DNA from: Actinomycetes bacterium
Lineage (GTDB): Bacteria > Actinomycetota > Actinomycetes > Actinomycetales > Cellulomonadaceae
Assembly (NCBI GenBank): GCA_023438885.1
Contig: JAEXPS010000086.1
Span: forward strand, 1 to 13,704
Length of the DNA: 13,704 bases
Direction: 5' to 3'
Made by a program: the position numbers and the translations under genes. Below the pieces are notes generated by a model. That model ran no database searches. It was given only the letters and a program-made list of their open reading frames with translations, and was not told the origin of the DNA. This document shows, one piece after another, positions 1 through 7,201 of the stretch; position 1 is the first letter of the stretch; every line of letters starts with the position of its first letter.

Positions 1-184
1 CCCGCTGGTCCTGCGGCCGTACCACGCCGTCGACGAAGCCGACGGCGAACTCCAGCCCGTCGGGGTCACGCAGCAGCGCGGCGAGCCGCCGGGCGGCAGG
101 GTCGACGGGCCGGCCGGCGGCGTCGGCGAGCCAGCGACGCACCAGCGCCGCGACGTCCTCGACCGCCGGAAGGCCGGACCTCAC
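1..184 (-). CDS. putA: PutA-like bifunctional proline dehydrogenase / glutamate-semialdehyde dehydrogenase, N-terminal fragment
   Basis: Only the first 61 codons are present; the gene continues past the left edge. The translation contains the run DPDGLEFAVGFVDGVVRPQD, which I recognise as the start of the proline dehydrogenase region in actinobacterial PutA proteins. These oxidise proline to pyrroline-5-carboxylate (FAD-dependent) and then to glutamate (NAD-dependent). The GTG at 184 is chosen as start because an in-frame stop lies a short way upstream, no ATG is available, and a GATACT -10-like hexamer ends six bases before it, which suggests leaderless transcription. The gene is downstream of ackA on the same strand but separated by 152 bases with an inverted repeat, so it is probably its own transcription unit. 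The identity rests on a short stretch; a monofunctional proline dehydrogenase remains possible. Confidence 0.65.
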   Translation of the reverse strand, partial: MRSGLPAVEDVAALVRRWLADAAGRPVDPAARRLAALLRDPDGLEFAVGFVDGVVRPQDQR

Positions 185-190
185 CGCCCG

Positions 191-196
191 AGTATC
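191..196 (-). promoter_or_regulatory. Candidate -10 element of a leaderless promoter for putA
   Basis: Read on the minus strand the hexamer is GATACT, and its last base is six bases from the GTG start. No purine-rich Shine-Dalgarno lies in between and no convincing -35 box is visible. The spacing matches the other apparently leaderless starts in this window. Confidence 0.4.
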
Positions 197-249
197 ACGC
201 CGTGCGTCCGCGGCCGCTCAGCGCGACCGGTGCCCCGACCATCCGGCCG

Positions 250-296
250 GTTTCCTGACGTGGGCGGGGTCTCACGCACCCGAGAGTTCAGGAAAC
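250..296. repeat. 9-bp perfect inverted repeat between ackA and putA (terminator or operator candidate)
   Basis: GTTTCCTGA at 250-258 is perfectly complementary to TCAGGAAAC at 288-296, around a 29-base GC-rich centre. Part of the centre can form a minor CGTG/CACG stem (259-262 with 273-276). It lies 40 bases past the ackA stop and upstream of the putA promoter. It could end ackA transcription, although it lacks a U-tract as is common in actinobacteria. The long loop equally suits a two-half-site regulator target for putA. I cannot decide between these from the sequence. Confidence 0.4.
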
Positions 297-329
297 GGGG
301 CGGGCAGGCGGGGCGGGCGGGCAGGCGGG
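297..329 (+). other. G-run tract with G-quadruplex-forming pattern
   Basis: Six runs of three or more G occur on the plus strand (297-300, 302-304, 310-313, 315-317, 319-321, 327-329), separated by one- or five-base loops. This fits the usual G3+N1-7 quadruplex pattern. It lies immediately after the ackA stop codon; in the ackA transcript the same region is C-rich. In such GC-rich DNA the pattern may be incidental. Confidence 0.4.
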
Positions 330-336
330 CAGGCGG

Positions 337-1530
337 TCAGGCGCCGATGACCGCCAGCGACTGCCGGGCGATGGCCAGCTCCTCGTTGGTCGGGAACACC
401 ACCACGGTGATGGGGGAGTCGTCGGTGGAGATGATCTTCGGGCCGCCCCGGCCTTCGTTGCGGGCCGGGTCGATCACGATGCCCAGCGGCTCCAGCCCCT
501 GGCACGTCGCCAGGCGCACGATGTCGTCGTTCTCGCCGACGCCGGCCGTGAAGACCAGTACGTCGAGCCGGCCGAGCACGGCGTGGTAGGCGCCGATGTA
601 CTTCTTCAGCCGGTGCACGTAGACGTCGAGGGCGAGCTTCGCGGACGCATCGCCGGACTGCACCATCGAGTGCAGCGCGCGGAAGTCGTTCTCGCCGGAG
701 ATGCCCTTGATCCCGGAGCGGCGGTTGAGCAGGTCGTCGATGTCGTCGACCGACATGCCGCCGACGCGGTGCAGGTGGAACACCACCGCGGGGTCGATGT
801 CGCCCGAGCGCGTCCCCATGACGAGCCCCTCGAGCGGCGTCAGGCCCATCGAGGTGTCGATCGCCTTGCCGCCCGCGACGGCCGAGGCGGACGCCCCGTT
901 CCCGAGGTGCAGCACGATCTGGTTGAGCTCCTCCACCGGGCGGCCGAGGTACTTCGGCACCTCGTGCGAGACGTACTGGTGCGACGTCCCGTGCGCGCCG
1001 TACCGCCGGATCTGGTAGTCCGCGGCGGTCTTGGCGTCGATCGCGTACGTCGCGGCCTGTGCCGGCAGGTCGCGGAAGAAGGCCGTGTCGAACACCGCGA
1101 CCTGCGGCACGTCGGGCATCAGCCGCCGCGTCACGCGCATGCCGATGACGTGCGCGGGGTTGTGCAGCGGCCCGAGGGGCGACAGCGCCTCGATCTGCTC
1201 GACGACCTCGTCGTCGATGAGCGCCGGGCCGGCGAACACCGGGCCGCCCTGCACCACGCGGTGGCCGACGGCGACGACGTGCTCGTCCGCCAGCGACGGC
1301 CCGACCTCGTCGAACAGGCCGAGCACGATCCGCATGCCCTCGTCGTGGTCGGCGATGTGCAGCTGCCGCGTGGTGGTCTGGCCACCGGTGCTGTGCTTGA
1401 CGTTGCCGGTCTTCTCACCGATGCGCTCGACGAGCCCCGAGGCGACCGCCAGGCCTGCCTCCGGGTCGACGAGCTGGTACTTGATCGACGACGACCCGGA
1501 GTTGACGACCAGGACGGTTCGGGTGCTCAT
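337..1530 (-). CDS. ackA: Acetate kinase
   Basis: The 397-residue protein is the usual length for acetate kinase, a cytoplasmic enzyme that converts acetyl-phosphate and ADP to acetate and ATP, reversibly. The first signature is near the N-terminus (NSGSSSIKYQL, residues 10-20). The second lies around 225-246 (DTSMG...GTRSGDID). Family catalytic residues are visible: Arg91 in GHRVVQGG, Asp148 in FDTAFF, His180 in RYGAHGTSH, Arg241 in GTRSGD, and Glu383/384 in PTNEE. The ATG at 1530 overlaps the pta stop by 4 bases (ATGA), and GGAGG sits 4 bases upstream of it. The frame stays open upstream inside pta, but that stretch is a shadow without acetate-kinase character. Translational coupling to pta is likely. 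Confidence 0.97.
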   Translation of the reverse strand: MSTRTVLVVNSGSSSIKYQLVDPEAGLAVASGLVERIGEKTGNVKHSTGGQTTTRQLHIADHDEGMRIVLGLFDEVGPSLADEHVVAVGHRVVQGGPVFAGPALIDDEVVEQIEALSPLGPLHNPAHVIGMRVTRRLMPDVPQVAVFDTAFFRDLPAQAATYAIDAKTAADYQIRRYGAHGTSHQYVSHEVPKYLGRPVEELNQIVLHLGNGASASAVAGGKAIDTSMGLTPLEGLVMGTRSGDIDPAVVFHLHRVGGMSVDDIDDLLNRRSGIKGISGENDFRALHSMVQSGDASAKLALDVYVHRLKKYIGAYHAVLGRLDVLVFTAGVGENDDIVRLATCQGLEPLGIVIDPARNEGRGGPKIISTDDSPITVVVFPTNEELAIARQSLAVIGA

Positions 1531-3629
1531 ACGGCCTCCGCGGTAGCAGCGGCGCCGGCTGGGGCCGCAGGGGTTGACTGTGCCTGGATCGCCGTGATGG
1601 CGACCGTGTTGACGATGTCCTGGACCAGGGCGCCCCGGGACAGGTCGTTGACCGGCTTGCGCAGGCCCTGGAGCACCGGACCGACGGCCACGGCGCCGGC
1701 GGAGCGCTGCACGGCCTTGTAGGTGTTGTTGCCGGTGTTGAGATCGGGGAAGACGAACACGGTGGCCCGGCCGGCGACGGTCGAGTCCGGCAGCTTCGTC
1801 TTCGCCACGGACGCGTCCACGGCTGCGTCGTACTGGATGGGCCCCTCGACCGAGAGGTCGGGGCGGCGCTCGCGGACCAGCCGGGTGGCCTCGCGCACCT
1901 TGTCGACGTCCGCGCCGGTGCCGGACTCGCCCGTGGAGTAGCTGAGCATGGCGATGCGCGGCTCGATGCCGAACTGCGCGGCGGTGCCCGCCGAGAGGAT
2001 CGCGATGTCCGCCAGCTGTTCCGTGGTGGGGTCGGGGATCACGGCGCAGTCGGCGTAGACCAGCACGCGGTCCTCGAGGCACATGAGGAAGCACGAGGAG
2101 ACGCTGCCGGCGCCGGGGCTGGTCTTGATGATCTCGAACGCCGGCTTGATGGTGTGCGCCGTGGTGTGCACCGCGCCGGAGACCATGCCGTCGGCCAGCC
2201 CGAGCTGCACCATCATCGTGCCGAAGTAGGAGACCGAGGAGACGATCTCGCGCGCGCGGTCGACGGTCATGCCCTTGTGCTTGCGCAGCTCGGCGTACTC
2301 GGCGGCGAACCGCTCGAGCATCTCGCCGTCCTTGGGGTTGATCACCTGCGCGGAGTCGAGCACGAGGCCGAGCTCGGTGGCCCGGGCCCGGATCGCCGCC
2401 TCCTCGCCGAGGATCGTCAGGTCGGCGACGTCACGCTGGATCAGCGTCGAGGCGGCCCGCAGGATGCGGTCGTCGTTGCCCTCGGGAAGCACGATGTGCT
2501 TCCGGTCGGCGCGGGCGCGTTCCAGCAGGCCGTGCTCGAACATCAGCGGGGTGACCACGGCCAGGCGCGGCACGTCGATCGCCGCGAGCAGGCCCTGGCC
2601 GTCGACGTGCTTCTCGAACAGCGCCCGAGCGGTGTCGATCTTGCGCTGGGAGTCCCGGGTCAGCCGCCCGCGCGTGGTCGACGCGGTGGACGCGGTGCGG
2701 AACGTGCCGAGGTCCGTGGTGAGGATCGGCAGCCGGGACGCCAGGCCGGCGACCAGGCGCGTCATCGTCGTGGACGGGGTGAACCCGCCGGTCAGCAGCA
2801 CGCCGGCCAGCGCCGGGAAGCCCTCGGCCTGGTGGGCGAGGAGCAGGCCCAGCAGCACGTCGTGGCGATCGCCGGGGGTGATCACGACCGCACCCGCCTG
2901 CAGCCGCTCCAGCAGGTGCTCCACGCTCATCGCGCCGACGAGCACGTCGGCGACCTCGCGGGAGAGCAGCTCCTCGTCGCCACCCACCTGGACGGCCAGC
3001 GTGGCGTCCGCCAGCTCGCGCAGGGTCGGGGCGAACAGCAGCGGGTCCTCGGGGATGGCCCACACCGGGACGTGACCGCAGCCGAGGCCGTCCTTCACCG
3101 CGTCCACCAGGTCCGGCGCGCAGCGGTTGGCGATGCACGCCACCACCTGCGCGTGGTTGGCCGCCATCTCCGCGTGGGCGATCTCGGCGACGTCGCGGAT
3201 CTGGTCCGGGGTGCGGTTGCGCCCGGAGACGACGAGCACGGTGACCGCGCCGAGGTTCGCCGCGATGCGGGCGTTGAACGCCAGCTCCGTCGGGCCGGCG
3301 ACGTCGGTGTAGTCCGAGCCGACGACGACGATCGCGTCGCACCGCCGCTCCACCTCGTGGAAGCGCTGGACGATGCGCGCCAGCGCCGCCTCCGGGTCGT
3401 CGATGACGTCCTGGTAGCCGACCCCCACCGCGTCGTCGTAGGCGAGCTCCACGCTGGTGTGGGCGAGCAGCAGCTCGAGCACGTAGTCGTGCACGTCCGT
3501 GGACCGCGCCACCGGCCGGAACACGCCGACCCGCTGGACGGTGCGGTTCAGCAGGTCGACGAGCCCGAGGGCGACGGTGGACTTGCCGGTGTCACCCTCG
3601 GGCGAGGCGACATAGATGGTGCGGGCCAC
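1527..3629 (-). CDS. pta: Phosphate acetyltransferase (long form with N-terminal P-loop and DRTGG domains)
   Basis: This 700-residue protein interconverts acetyl-CoA plus phosphate with acetyl-phosphate plus CoA in the cytoplasm. An N-terminal BioD-like P-loop domain carries SPEGDTGKST (about residues 9-18). A DRTGG-type domain covers roughly 210-320 (LLTGGFTPS). The C-terminal transferase domain runs from about 375 to 685, with LPEGNDDRILRA, SYSTGESGTG, VEGPIQYDAAVD (from 594) and PDLNTGNNTYK (from 628). The length matches the long Pta class rather than the roughly 330-residue catalytic-only form. A short Ala/Pro-rich tail follows. The start is GTG at 3629 with AGGAGA six bases upstream. The gene overlaps ackA by 4 bases and follows xfp by 98 bases. 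Overlapping hairpins in that gap may adjust its expression relative to xfp. Confidence 0.97.
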   Translation of the reverse strand: MARTIYVASPEGDTGKSTVALGLVDLLNRTVQRVGVFRPVARSTDVHDYVLELLLAHTSVELAYDDAVGVGYQDVIDDPEAALARIVQRFHEVERRCDAIVVVGSDYTDVAGPTELAFNARIAANLGAVTVLVVSGRNRTPDQIRDVAEIAHAEMAANHAQVVACIANRCAPDLVDAVKDGLGCGHVPVWAIPEDPLLFAPTLRELADATLAVQVGGDEELLSREVADVLVGAMSVEHLLERLQAGAVVITPGDRHDVLLGLLLAHQAEGFPALAGVLLTGGFTPSTTMTRLVAGLASRLPILTTDLGTFRTASTASTTRGRLTRDSQRKIDTARALFEKHVDGQGLLAAIDVPRLAVVTPLMFEHGLLERARADRKHIVLPEGNDDRILRAASTLIQRDVADLTILGEEAAIRARATELGLVLDSAQVINPKDGEMLERFAAEYAELRKHKGMTVDRAREIVSSVSYFGTMMVQLGLADGMVSGAVHTTAHTIKPAFEIIKTSPGAGSVSSCFLMCLEDRVLVYADCAVIPDPTTEQLADIAILSAGTAAQFGIEPRIAMLSYSTGESGTGADVDKVREATRLVRERRPDLSVEGPIQYDAAVDASVAKTKLPDSTVAGRATVFVFPDLNTGNNTYKAVQRSAGAVAVGPVLQGLRKPVNDLSRGALVQDIVNTVAITAIQAQSTPAAPAGAAATAEAV

Positions 3630-3635
3630 GTGGGA

Positions 3636-3641
3636 TCTCCT
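3636..3641 (-). promoter_or_regulatory. Ribosome binding site for pta GTG start
   Basis: On the minus strand this is AGGAGA, six bases before the GTG at 3629. It supports that GTG as the start in place of any later in-frame ATG. Confidence 0.7.
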
Positions 3642-3690
3642 GTGGTCGGTCGGCGCTGACGTCGTGGTTCATCGTCCGGCGCGCGTCGAC

Positions 3691-3713
3691 GACAATGATG
3701 GGACGATTGTCCC
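3691..3713 (-). promoter_or_regulatory. Two overlapping, mutually exclusive inverted repeats in the xfp-pta gap
   Basis: GGGAC (3700-3704) pairs with GTCCC (3709-3713) around GATT. GACAAT (3691-3696) pairs with ATTGTC (3706-3711) around nine bases. The two stems share 3709-3711, so only one can form at a time. The element is 15 bases past the xfp stop on the minus strand and about 60-85 bases before the pta start. It could be a weak xfp terminator or mRNA processing hairpin, a double-sided operator for a pta promoter, or an attenuator-like switch. There is no U-tract. Confidence 0.45.
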
Positions 3714-3727
3714 TTTCCGTCGTCAGG

Positions 3728-6208
3728 CTACTCGTTGTCACCGGCCGTGCTGAGCGTGGCGGCGACCTGCTCGGTCGCGGCGGCGTCGCCGGCGTCGGGC
3801 CACACCCAGTCGCGGACCTCGGGGATGTCCTCCCCGCGCTCCCGGGTGTACTGCCGCGCCCTCAGCCGCGCATCCACCATCTTCTGCCTCAGCCCCGCCT
3901 GCGACGAGCGCAGCCAGTGCACCTGGTCGATCACGTCGATCACCAGGTGGTACCGGTCCAGGTCGTTGAGCATCACCATGTCGAACGGCGTGGTGGTGGT
4001 GCCCTCCTCCTTGTACCCCCGCACGTGGATGTTGACGTGGCCGTTGCGGCGGTACGTCAGGCGGTGGATCAGCCACGGGTAGCCGTGGTACGCGAACACG
4101 ATCGGCCGGTCGGCGGTGAAGATCGTGTCGAACTCCCGGTCGGTCAGTCCGTGCGGGTGCTCACGGGCGTCCTGGAGCCTCATCAGGTCCACGACGTTGA
4201 CCACGCGCACCTTGAGCTGCGGCAGCTCGCGCCGCAGGATGTCCGCCGCCGCCAGCACTTCCAGCGTCGGCACGTCCCCGGCACAGCCGAGCACCACGTC
4301 CGGCTCCTCGCCGGCCACCTCGGTGCCCGCCCACTCCCAGATGCCCAGCCCTCGCGAGCAGTGCGCGATGGCGGCATCCATGTCGAGGAAGTTCGGCGCC
4401 GGCTGCTTGCCGGAGACCACCACGTTGACGTACTGCCGGCTGCGCAGGCAGTGGTCGTAGGTGGACAGCAGGGTGTTCGCGTCCGGCGGCAGGTAGACGC
4501 GCACCACCTCGGCCTTCTTGTTGACCACGTGGTCGATGAACCCCGGGTCCTGGTGGCTGAACCCGTTGTGGTCCTGGCGCCACACGTGGCTGGACAGCAG
4601 GTAGTTCAGCGACGCGATCGGCCGCCGCCACGGGATGTCGTTGGTGACCTTCAGCCACTTGGCATGCTGGTTGAACATCGAGTCGACGATGTGGATGAAC
4701 GCCTCGTAGCTGGTGAACAGGCCATGGCGCCCCGTGAGCAGGTAGCCCTCGAGCCAGCCCTGGCACTGGTGCTCGCTGAGCATCTCCATGACGCGGCCGG
4801 CCCGCGCCAGGTGCTCGTCGACCTCGGGGGAGTGGAACTCGGCGTTCCACTGCTTGTCCGTGACGTCGAACACGGCCTGGAGGCGGTTGGACGCGGTCTC
4901 GTCGGGCCCGAAGATGCGGAAGTTGTCCGGGTTCCGGCGGACCACCTCGGTGAGGTAGGTGCCGAGGACGCGTGGTGCCTCGCTCTGGGTCGCCGCCGGC
5001 GTCGGCACGTCGACCGCGAAGTCGCGGAAGTCGGGCAGGCGCAGGTCGCGCAGCAGCAGGCCGCCGTTCGCGTGCGGGTTGGCGCTCATCCGCAGGTCAC
5101 CCTCGGGCGCCAGCGCGCGGATGTCGTCGGCGACCTTGCCGGTGGAGTCGAAGAGCTCGTCGGCCCGGTACGAGGCCAGCCACTCCTCGAGGACCGCCAG
5201 ATGCTCGGCGGTGTCGCGCGCGTTGGCCAGCGGCACCTGGTGCGCACGCCACGACCCGGTGGTCTTCTTGCCGTCGATGTAGGCCGGGCCGGTCCAGCCC
5301 TTGGGGGTGCGGAAGACGATCATCGGCCAGGTGGGGCGCGTCAGGTCGCCGGCGGCGGCACGGGCCTTGATCTCGGCGATCTCGTCCAGAACCTCGTCCA
5401 GCAGGGCGGCGAACCGGCGATGCACCTGTTCCATCGGCTCGTCGTCGTCGTACCCGCCGGTGAAGACGTACGGACGGTGGCCGTAGCCCCGCATCAGGTC
5501 GGTGAGCTCGTCGTCCGTGATGCGGGCCAGGACCGTCGGGTTGGCGATCTTGTAGCCGTTGAGGTGCAGGATCGGCAGCACCACCCCGTCCTTGGCCGGG
5601 TTGACGAACTTGTTCGAGTGCCAGCTCGTCGCCAGCGGTCCGGTCTCCGCCTCACCGTCGCCGACCACGGCCGCGACGAGCAGGTCCGGGTTGTCGAAGG
5701 CCGCGCCGTACGCGTGGCTCAGCGCGTAGCCGAGCTCACCGCCCTCGTGGATCGAGCCCGGCGTCTCCGGCGCGACGTGGCTCGGGATGCCGCCGGGGAA
5801 CGAGAACTGGCGGAACAGCTTGCGCAGCCCCTCCTCGTCCTCGGTGATGTTGGGGTACACCTGCGTGTACGTGCCGTCGAGGTACGCGCTCGCCACCAGG
5901 CCGGGGCCGCCGTGCCCCGGGCCGGTGACGTAGATCGTCGAGGTGCCCCGCTCCGCGATGGCGCGGTTGAGGTGGGCGTAGAGGAACGTGAGGCCGGGGG
6001 TGGTGCCCCAGTGGCCCAGCAGCCGCGGCTTGACGTCGTCCCGCGTCAGCGGGGTGCGCAGCAGAGGGTTCGCGAGCAGGTAGATCTGGCCCACCGAGAG
6101 GTAGTTCGCCGCCCGCCACCACCGGTCGAGCCGCCGCGCGGTGTCGTCGTCGATCGCGGCCCCGGTGCCGCGCCGCCACGTGGTGGGGGTCTCAGTGGTG
6201 ATGGCCAT
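3728..6208 (-). CDS. xfp: Xylulose-5-phosphate/fructose-6-phosphate phosphoketolase
   Basis: The 826-residue protein is a thiamine-diphosphate enzyme that splits xylulose-5-P to acetyl-phosphate plus glyceraldehyde-3-P, or fructose-6-P to acetyl-phosphate plus erythrose-4-P. Family features include GHWGTTPG (His66), TGPGHGGPG (His99), signature 1 EGGELGY (155-161), and signature 2 with the cofactor motif (GAAFDNPDLL...GDGEAETG, 168-190). Further on are FGPDETASNRLQAVF and SHQDPGFIDH. The length is typical of the family. I choose ATG 6208, giving MAITTETPTTW, because GGGGAAGG sits 4 bases upstream; an in-frame extension to 6256 adds residues with no family character. The product feeds directly into ackA and pta downstream. 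Dual versus single substrate use cannot be read from the sequence. Confidence 0.96.
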   Translation of the reverse strand: MAITTETPTTWRRGTGAAIDDDTARRLDRWWRAANYLSVGQIYLLANPLLRTPLTRDDVKPRLLGHWGTTPGLTFLYAHLNRAIAERGTSTIYVTGPGHGGPGLVASAYLDGTYTQVYPNITEDEEGLRKLFRQFSFPGGIPSHVAPETPGSIHEGGELGYALSHAYGAAFDNPDLLVAAVVGDGEAETGPLATSWHSNKFVNPAKDGVVLPILHLNGYKIANPTVLARITDDELTDLMRGYGHRPYVFTGGYDDDEPMEQVHRRFAALLDEVLDEIAEIKARAAAGDLTRPTWPMIVFRTPKGWTGPAYIDGKKTTGSWRAHQVPLANARDTAEHLAVLEEWLASYRADELFDSTGKVADDIRALAPEGDLRMSANPHANGGLLLRDLRLPDFRDFAVDVPTPAATQSEAPRVLGTYLTEVVRRNPDNFRIFGPDETASNRLQAVFDVTDKQWNAEFHSPEVDEHLARAGRVMEMLSEHQCQGWLEGYLLTGRHGLFTSYEAFIHIVDSMFNQHAKWLKVTNDIPWRRPIASLNYLLSSHVWRQDHNGFSHQDPGFIDHVVNKKAEVVRVYLPPDANTLLSTYDHCLRSRQYVNVVVSGKQPAPNFLDMDAAIAHCSRGLGIWEWAGTEVAGEEPDVVLGCAGDVPTLEVLAAADILRRELPQLKVRVVNVVDLMRLQDAREHPHGLTDREFDTIFTADRPIVFAYHGYPWLIHRLTYRRNGHVNIHVRGYKEEGTTTTPFDMVMLNDLDRYHLVIDVIDQVHWLRSSQAGLRQKMVDARLRARQYTRERGEDIPEVRDWVWPDAGDAAATEQVAATLSTAGDNE

Positions 6209-6234
6209 CGTGCCTTCCCCGTCTTGTCGGACCT

Positions 6235-6254
6235 GCGATGCCTGCAGCGATGCC
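6235..6254. repeat. Short direct repeat in the xfp upstream region
   Basis: GCGATGCC occurs at 6235-6242 and again at 6247-6254, 12 bases start to start, just upstream of the xfp ribosome binding site. The spacing is about one helical turn, which would suit a regulator, but two 8-base matches in such DNA are weak evidence. The rest of the 114-base xfp/surf1 gap also holds the perfect palindrome GACGCGTC (6270-6277). Confidence 0.25.
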
Positions 6255-6310
6255 ATACAACCGCAACGTGACGCGTCTCACCACAAGCAAATGGGACCAG
6301 GAAGGGCCGC

Positions 6311-6316
6311 TAGCGT
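6311..6316 (+). promoter_or_regulatory. Candidate -10 element of a leaderless promoter for the SURF1-family gene
   Basis: TAGCGT fits the actinobacterial TANNNT pattern and ends six bases before the ATG at 6323, so transcription would begin at or next to the start codon. The nearest purine-rich stretch (GGAAGGG, 6300-6306) is 16 bases from the ATG, too far for a ribosome binding site. No clear -35 box is seen. Confidence 0.5.
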
Positions 6317-6322
6317 GGGCGG

Positions 6323-7108
6323 ATGGCCGAGACGGTGACCCGCGCGGACGTGTGGCGGGTGGCGCGCACGCCGCGGATGCTCGGCATGCTCGCGGTGTTC
6401 CTCGCCGCCGCGGTGGTGTGCGGGCTGCTGGGTGCGTGGCAGCTGGACCGTGCGCGCACCCGCAGCGAGGCCGCGCAGCAGCAGCGGGCCGCGGAGCTCG
6501 CCACCGCTGAGCCCGTGCCCCTGGAGTCCGTCCTCGCGCCGCAGACGAGGTTCGACGGCTCGCTCGTCGGGCGCAAGGTCTCGGTCAGCGGGGTCTTCGA
6601 GCCCGGTCAGGTGCTGGTCACGGGAAGGTCGCACGACGACGCCACCGGCTCCCTGGTGCTGACGCCGCTGCGGGTGACGACGGGCGCGGGCGAGGCGGCC
6701 GTGCTGCCGGTGGTGCGTGGGTGGGTGCCCGCCGGGGCTTCGGCCGATGCCCCGCCGTCCGGGGACGTGCAGCTGGTCGGCTACCTGCAGGCTGGTGAGT
6801 CCTCGGGCTCCGGCCTGGAGGGCACGACGACGGACGCGATCAGCCCCGCCGAGCTGCTGCACGTCTGGGACGGGCCCATCTGGACCGGGTACCTGGTGCT
6901 GGCCTCGTCGGACCCGCCGCTCGCGGCCACCGGGCCGGCCCTGCTGGACCCGCCGACCCTCACCGGCACGGGACCGAACACCCAGAACCTGCTGTACGCC
7001 GGGGAGTGGTTCGTCTTCGGCGGCTTCGCGGTGTTCCTGTGGTGGCGAACCGTGCTCGACGAGGCCCACGGCCGGCGCCGCAAGCCGTCGCCAGCCCCGG
7101 CCCCGTAG
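6323..7108 (+). CDS. SURF1-family cytochrome oxidase assembly protein
   Basis: The 261-residue membrane protein has the SURF1 layout: one N-terminal helix (about residues 19-38), an outward-facing soluble domain, and one C-terminal helix (about 228-242). Family marks are GAWQLDRARTR just after helix 1, VSGVFEPGQVLVTGR, LTPLRV, a VVRGWVP segment, and NLLYAGEWFVFGGFAVFLWW at the end. SURF1 proteins help assemble cytochrome c oxidase, probably at the haem a step. The start at 6323 is preceded by a -10 hexamer at leaderless spacing. It diverges from xfp and converges on the ABC pair, so it appears monocistronic. A basic, Pro-rich tail (GRRRKPSPAPAP) would be cytoplasmic. No other oxidase genes are in view. 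Confidence 0.9.
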   Translation: MAETVTRADVWRVARTPRMLGMLAVFLAAAVVCGLLGAWQLDRARTRSEAAQQQRAAELATAEPVPLESVLAPQTRFDGSLVGRKVSVSGVFEPGQVLVTGRSHDDATGSLVLTPLRVTTGAGEAAVLPVVRGWVPAGASADAPPSGDVQLVGYLQAGESSGSGLEGTTTDAISPAELLHVWDGPIWTGYLVLASSDPPLAATGPALLDPPTLTGTGPNTQNLLYAGEWFVFGGFAVFLWWRTVLDEAHGRRRKPSPAPAP

Positions 7109-7156
7109 CCCCTTCACCGCCCCCTTCCGGCCGGCCCGGCAGCACCCGCCGCGCAA

Positions 7157-7201
7157 CACCGAGCGCAGAACTCCTCACCGAGCGCAGAACTCCTCACCGA
7201 G
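7157..7201. repeat. 19-bp tandem repeat (two full copies plus a 7-base partial)
   Basis: The unit CACCGAGCGCAGAACTCCT occurs at 7157-7175 and 7176-7194, and a third partial copy (CACCGAG) ends at 7201. The two full copies are identical. Each contains the 15-base left arm of the large palindrome described separately, so either copy can pair with the single right arm at 7242-7256. Confidence 0.85.

Noticed and set aside
1531..2094. N-terminal extension of the acetate kinase frame upstream of ATG 1530
   Set aside because: It runs inside pta in another frame, is low-complexity Arg/Gly/His-rich, and acetate kinases begin at the NSGSSS region reached from ATG 1530.
2154..3659. 501-codon plus-strand open frame
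   Set aside because: Antisense to pta, with His/Arg/Val-rich shadow composition.
3695..6271. 858-codon open frame on the plus strand
   Set aside because: It lies fully antisense to xfp, whose protein has clear phosphoketolase motifs. The antisense translation is Arg/Val/His-rich with no recognisable domain, as expected in GC-rich DNA.
6270..6277. GACGCGTC palindrome as an operator in the xfp/surf1 gap
   Set aside because: An 8-base GC-rich palindrome is expected by chance in this composition, and nothing around it extends the symmetry convincingly.
7157..7201. CRISPR-like direct repeats
   Set aside because: The 19-base units abut with no spacers, there are only two full copies, and they belong to a palindromic element. 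No cas genes are present.
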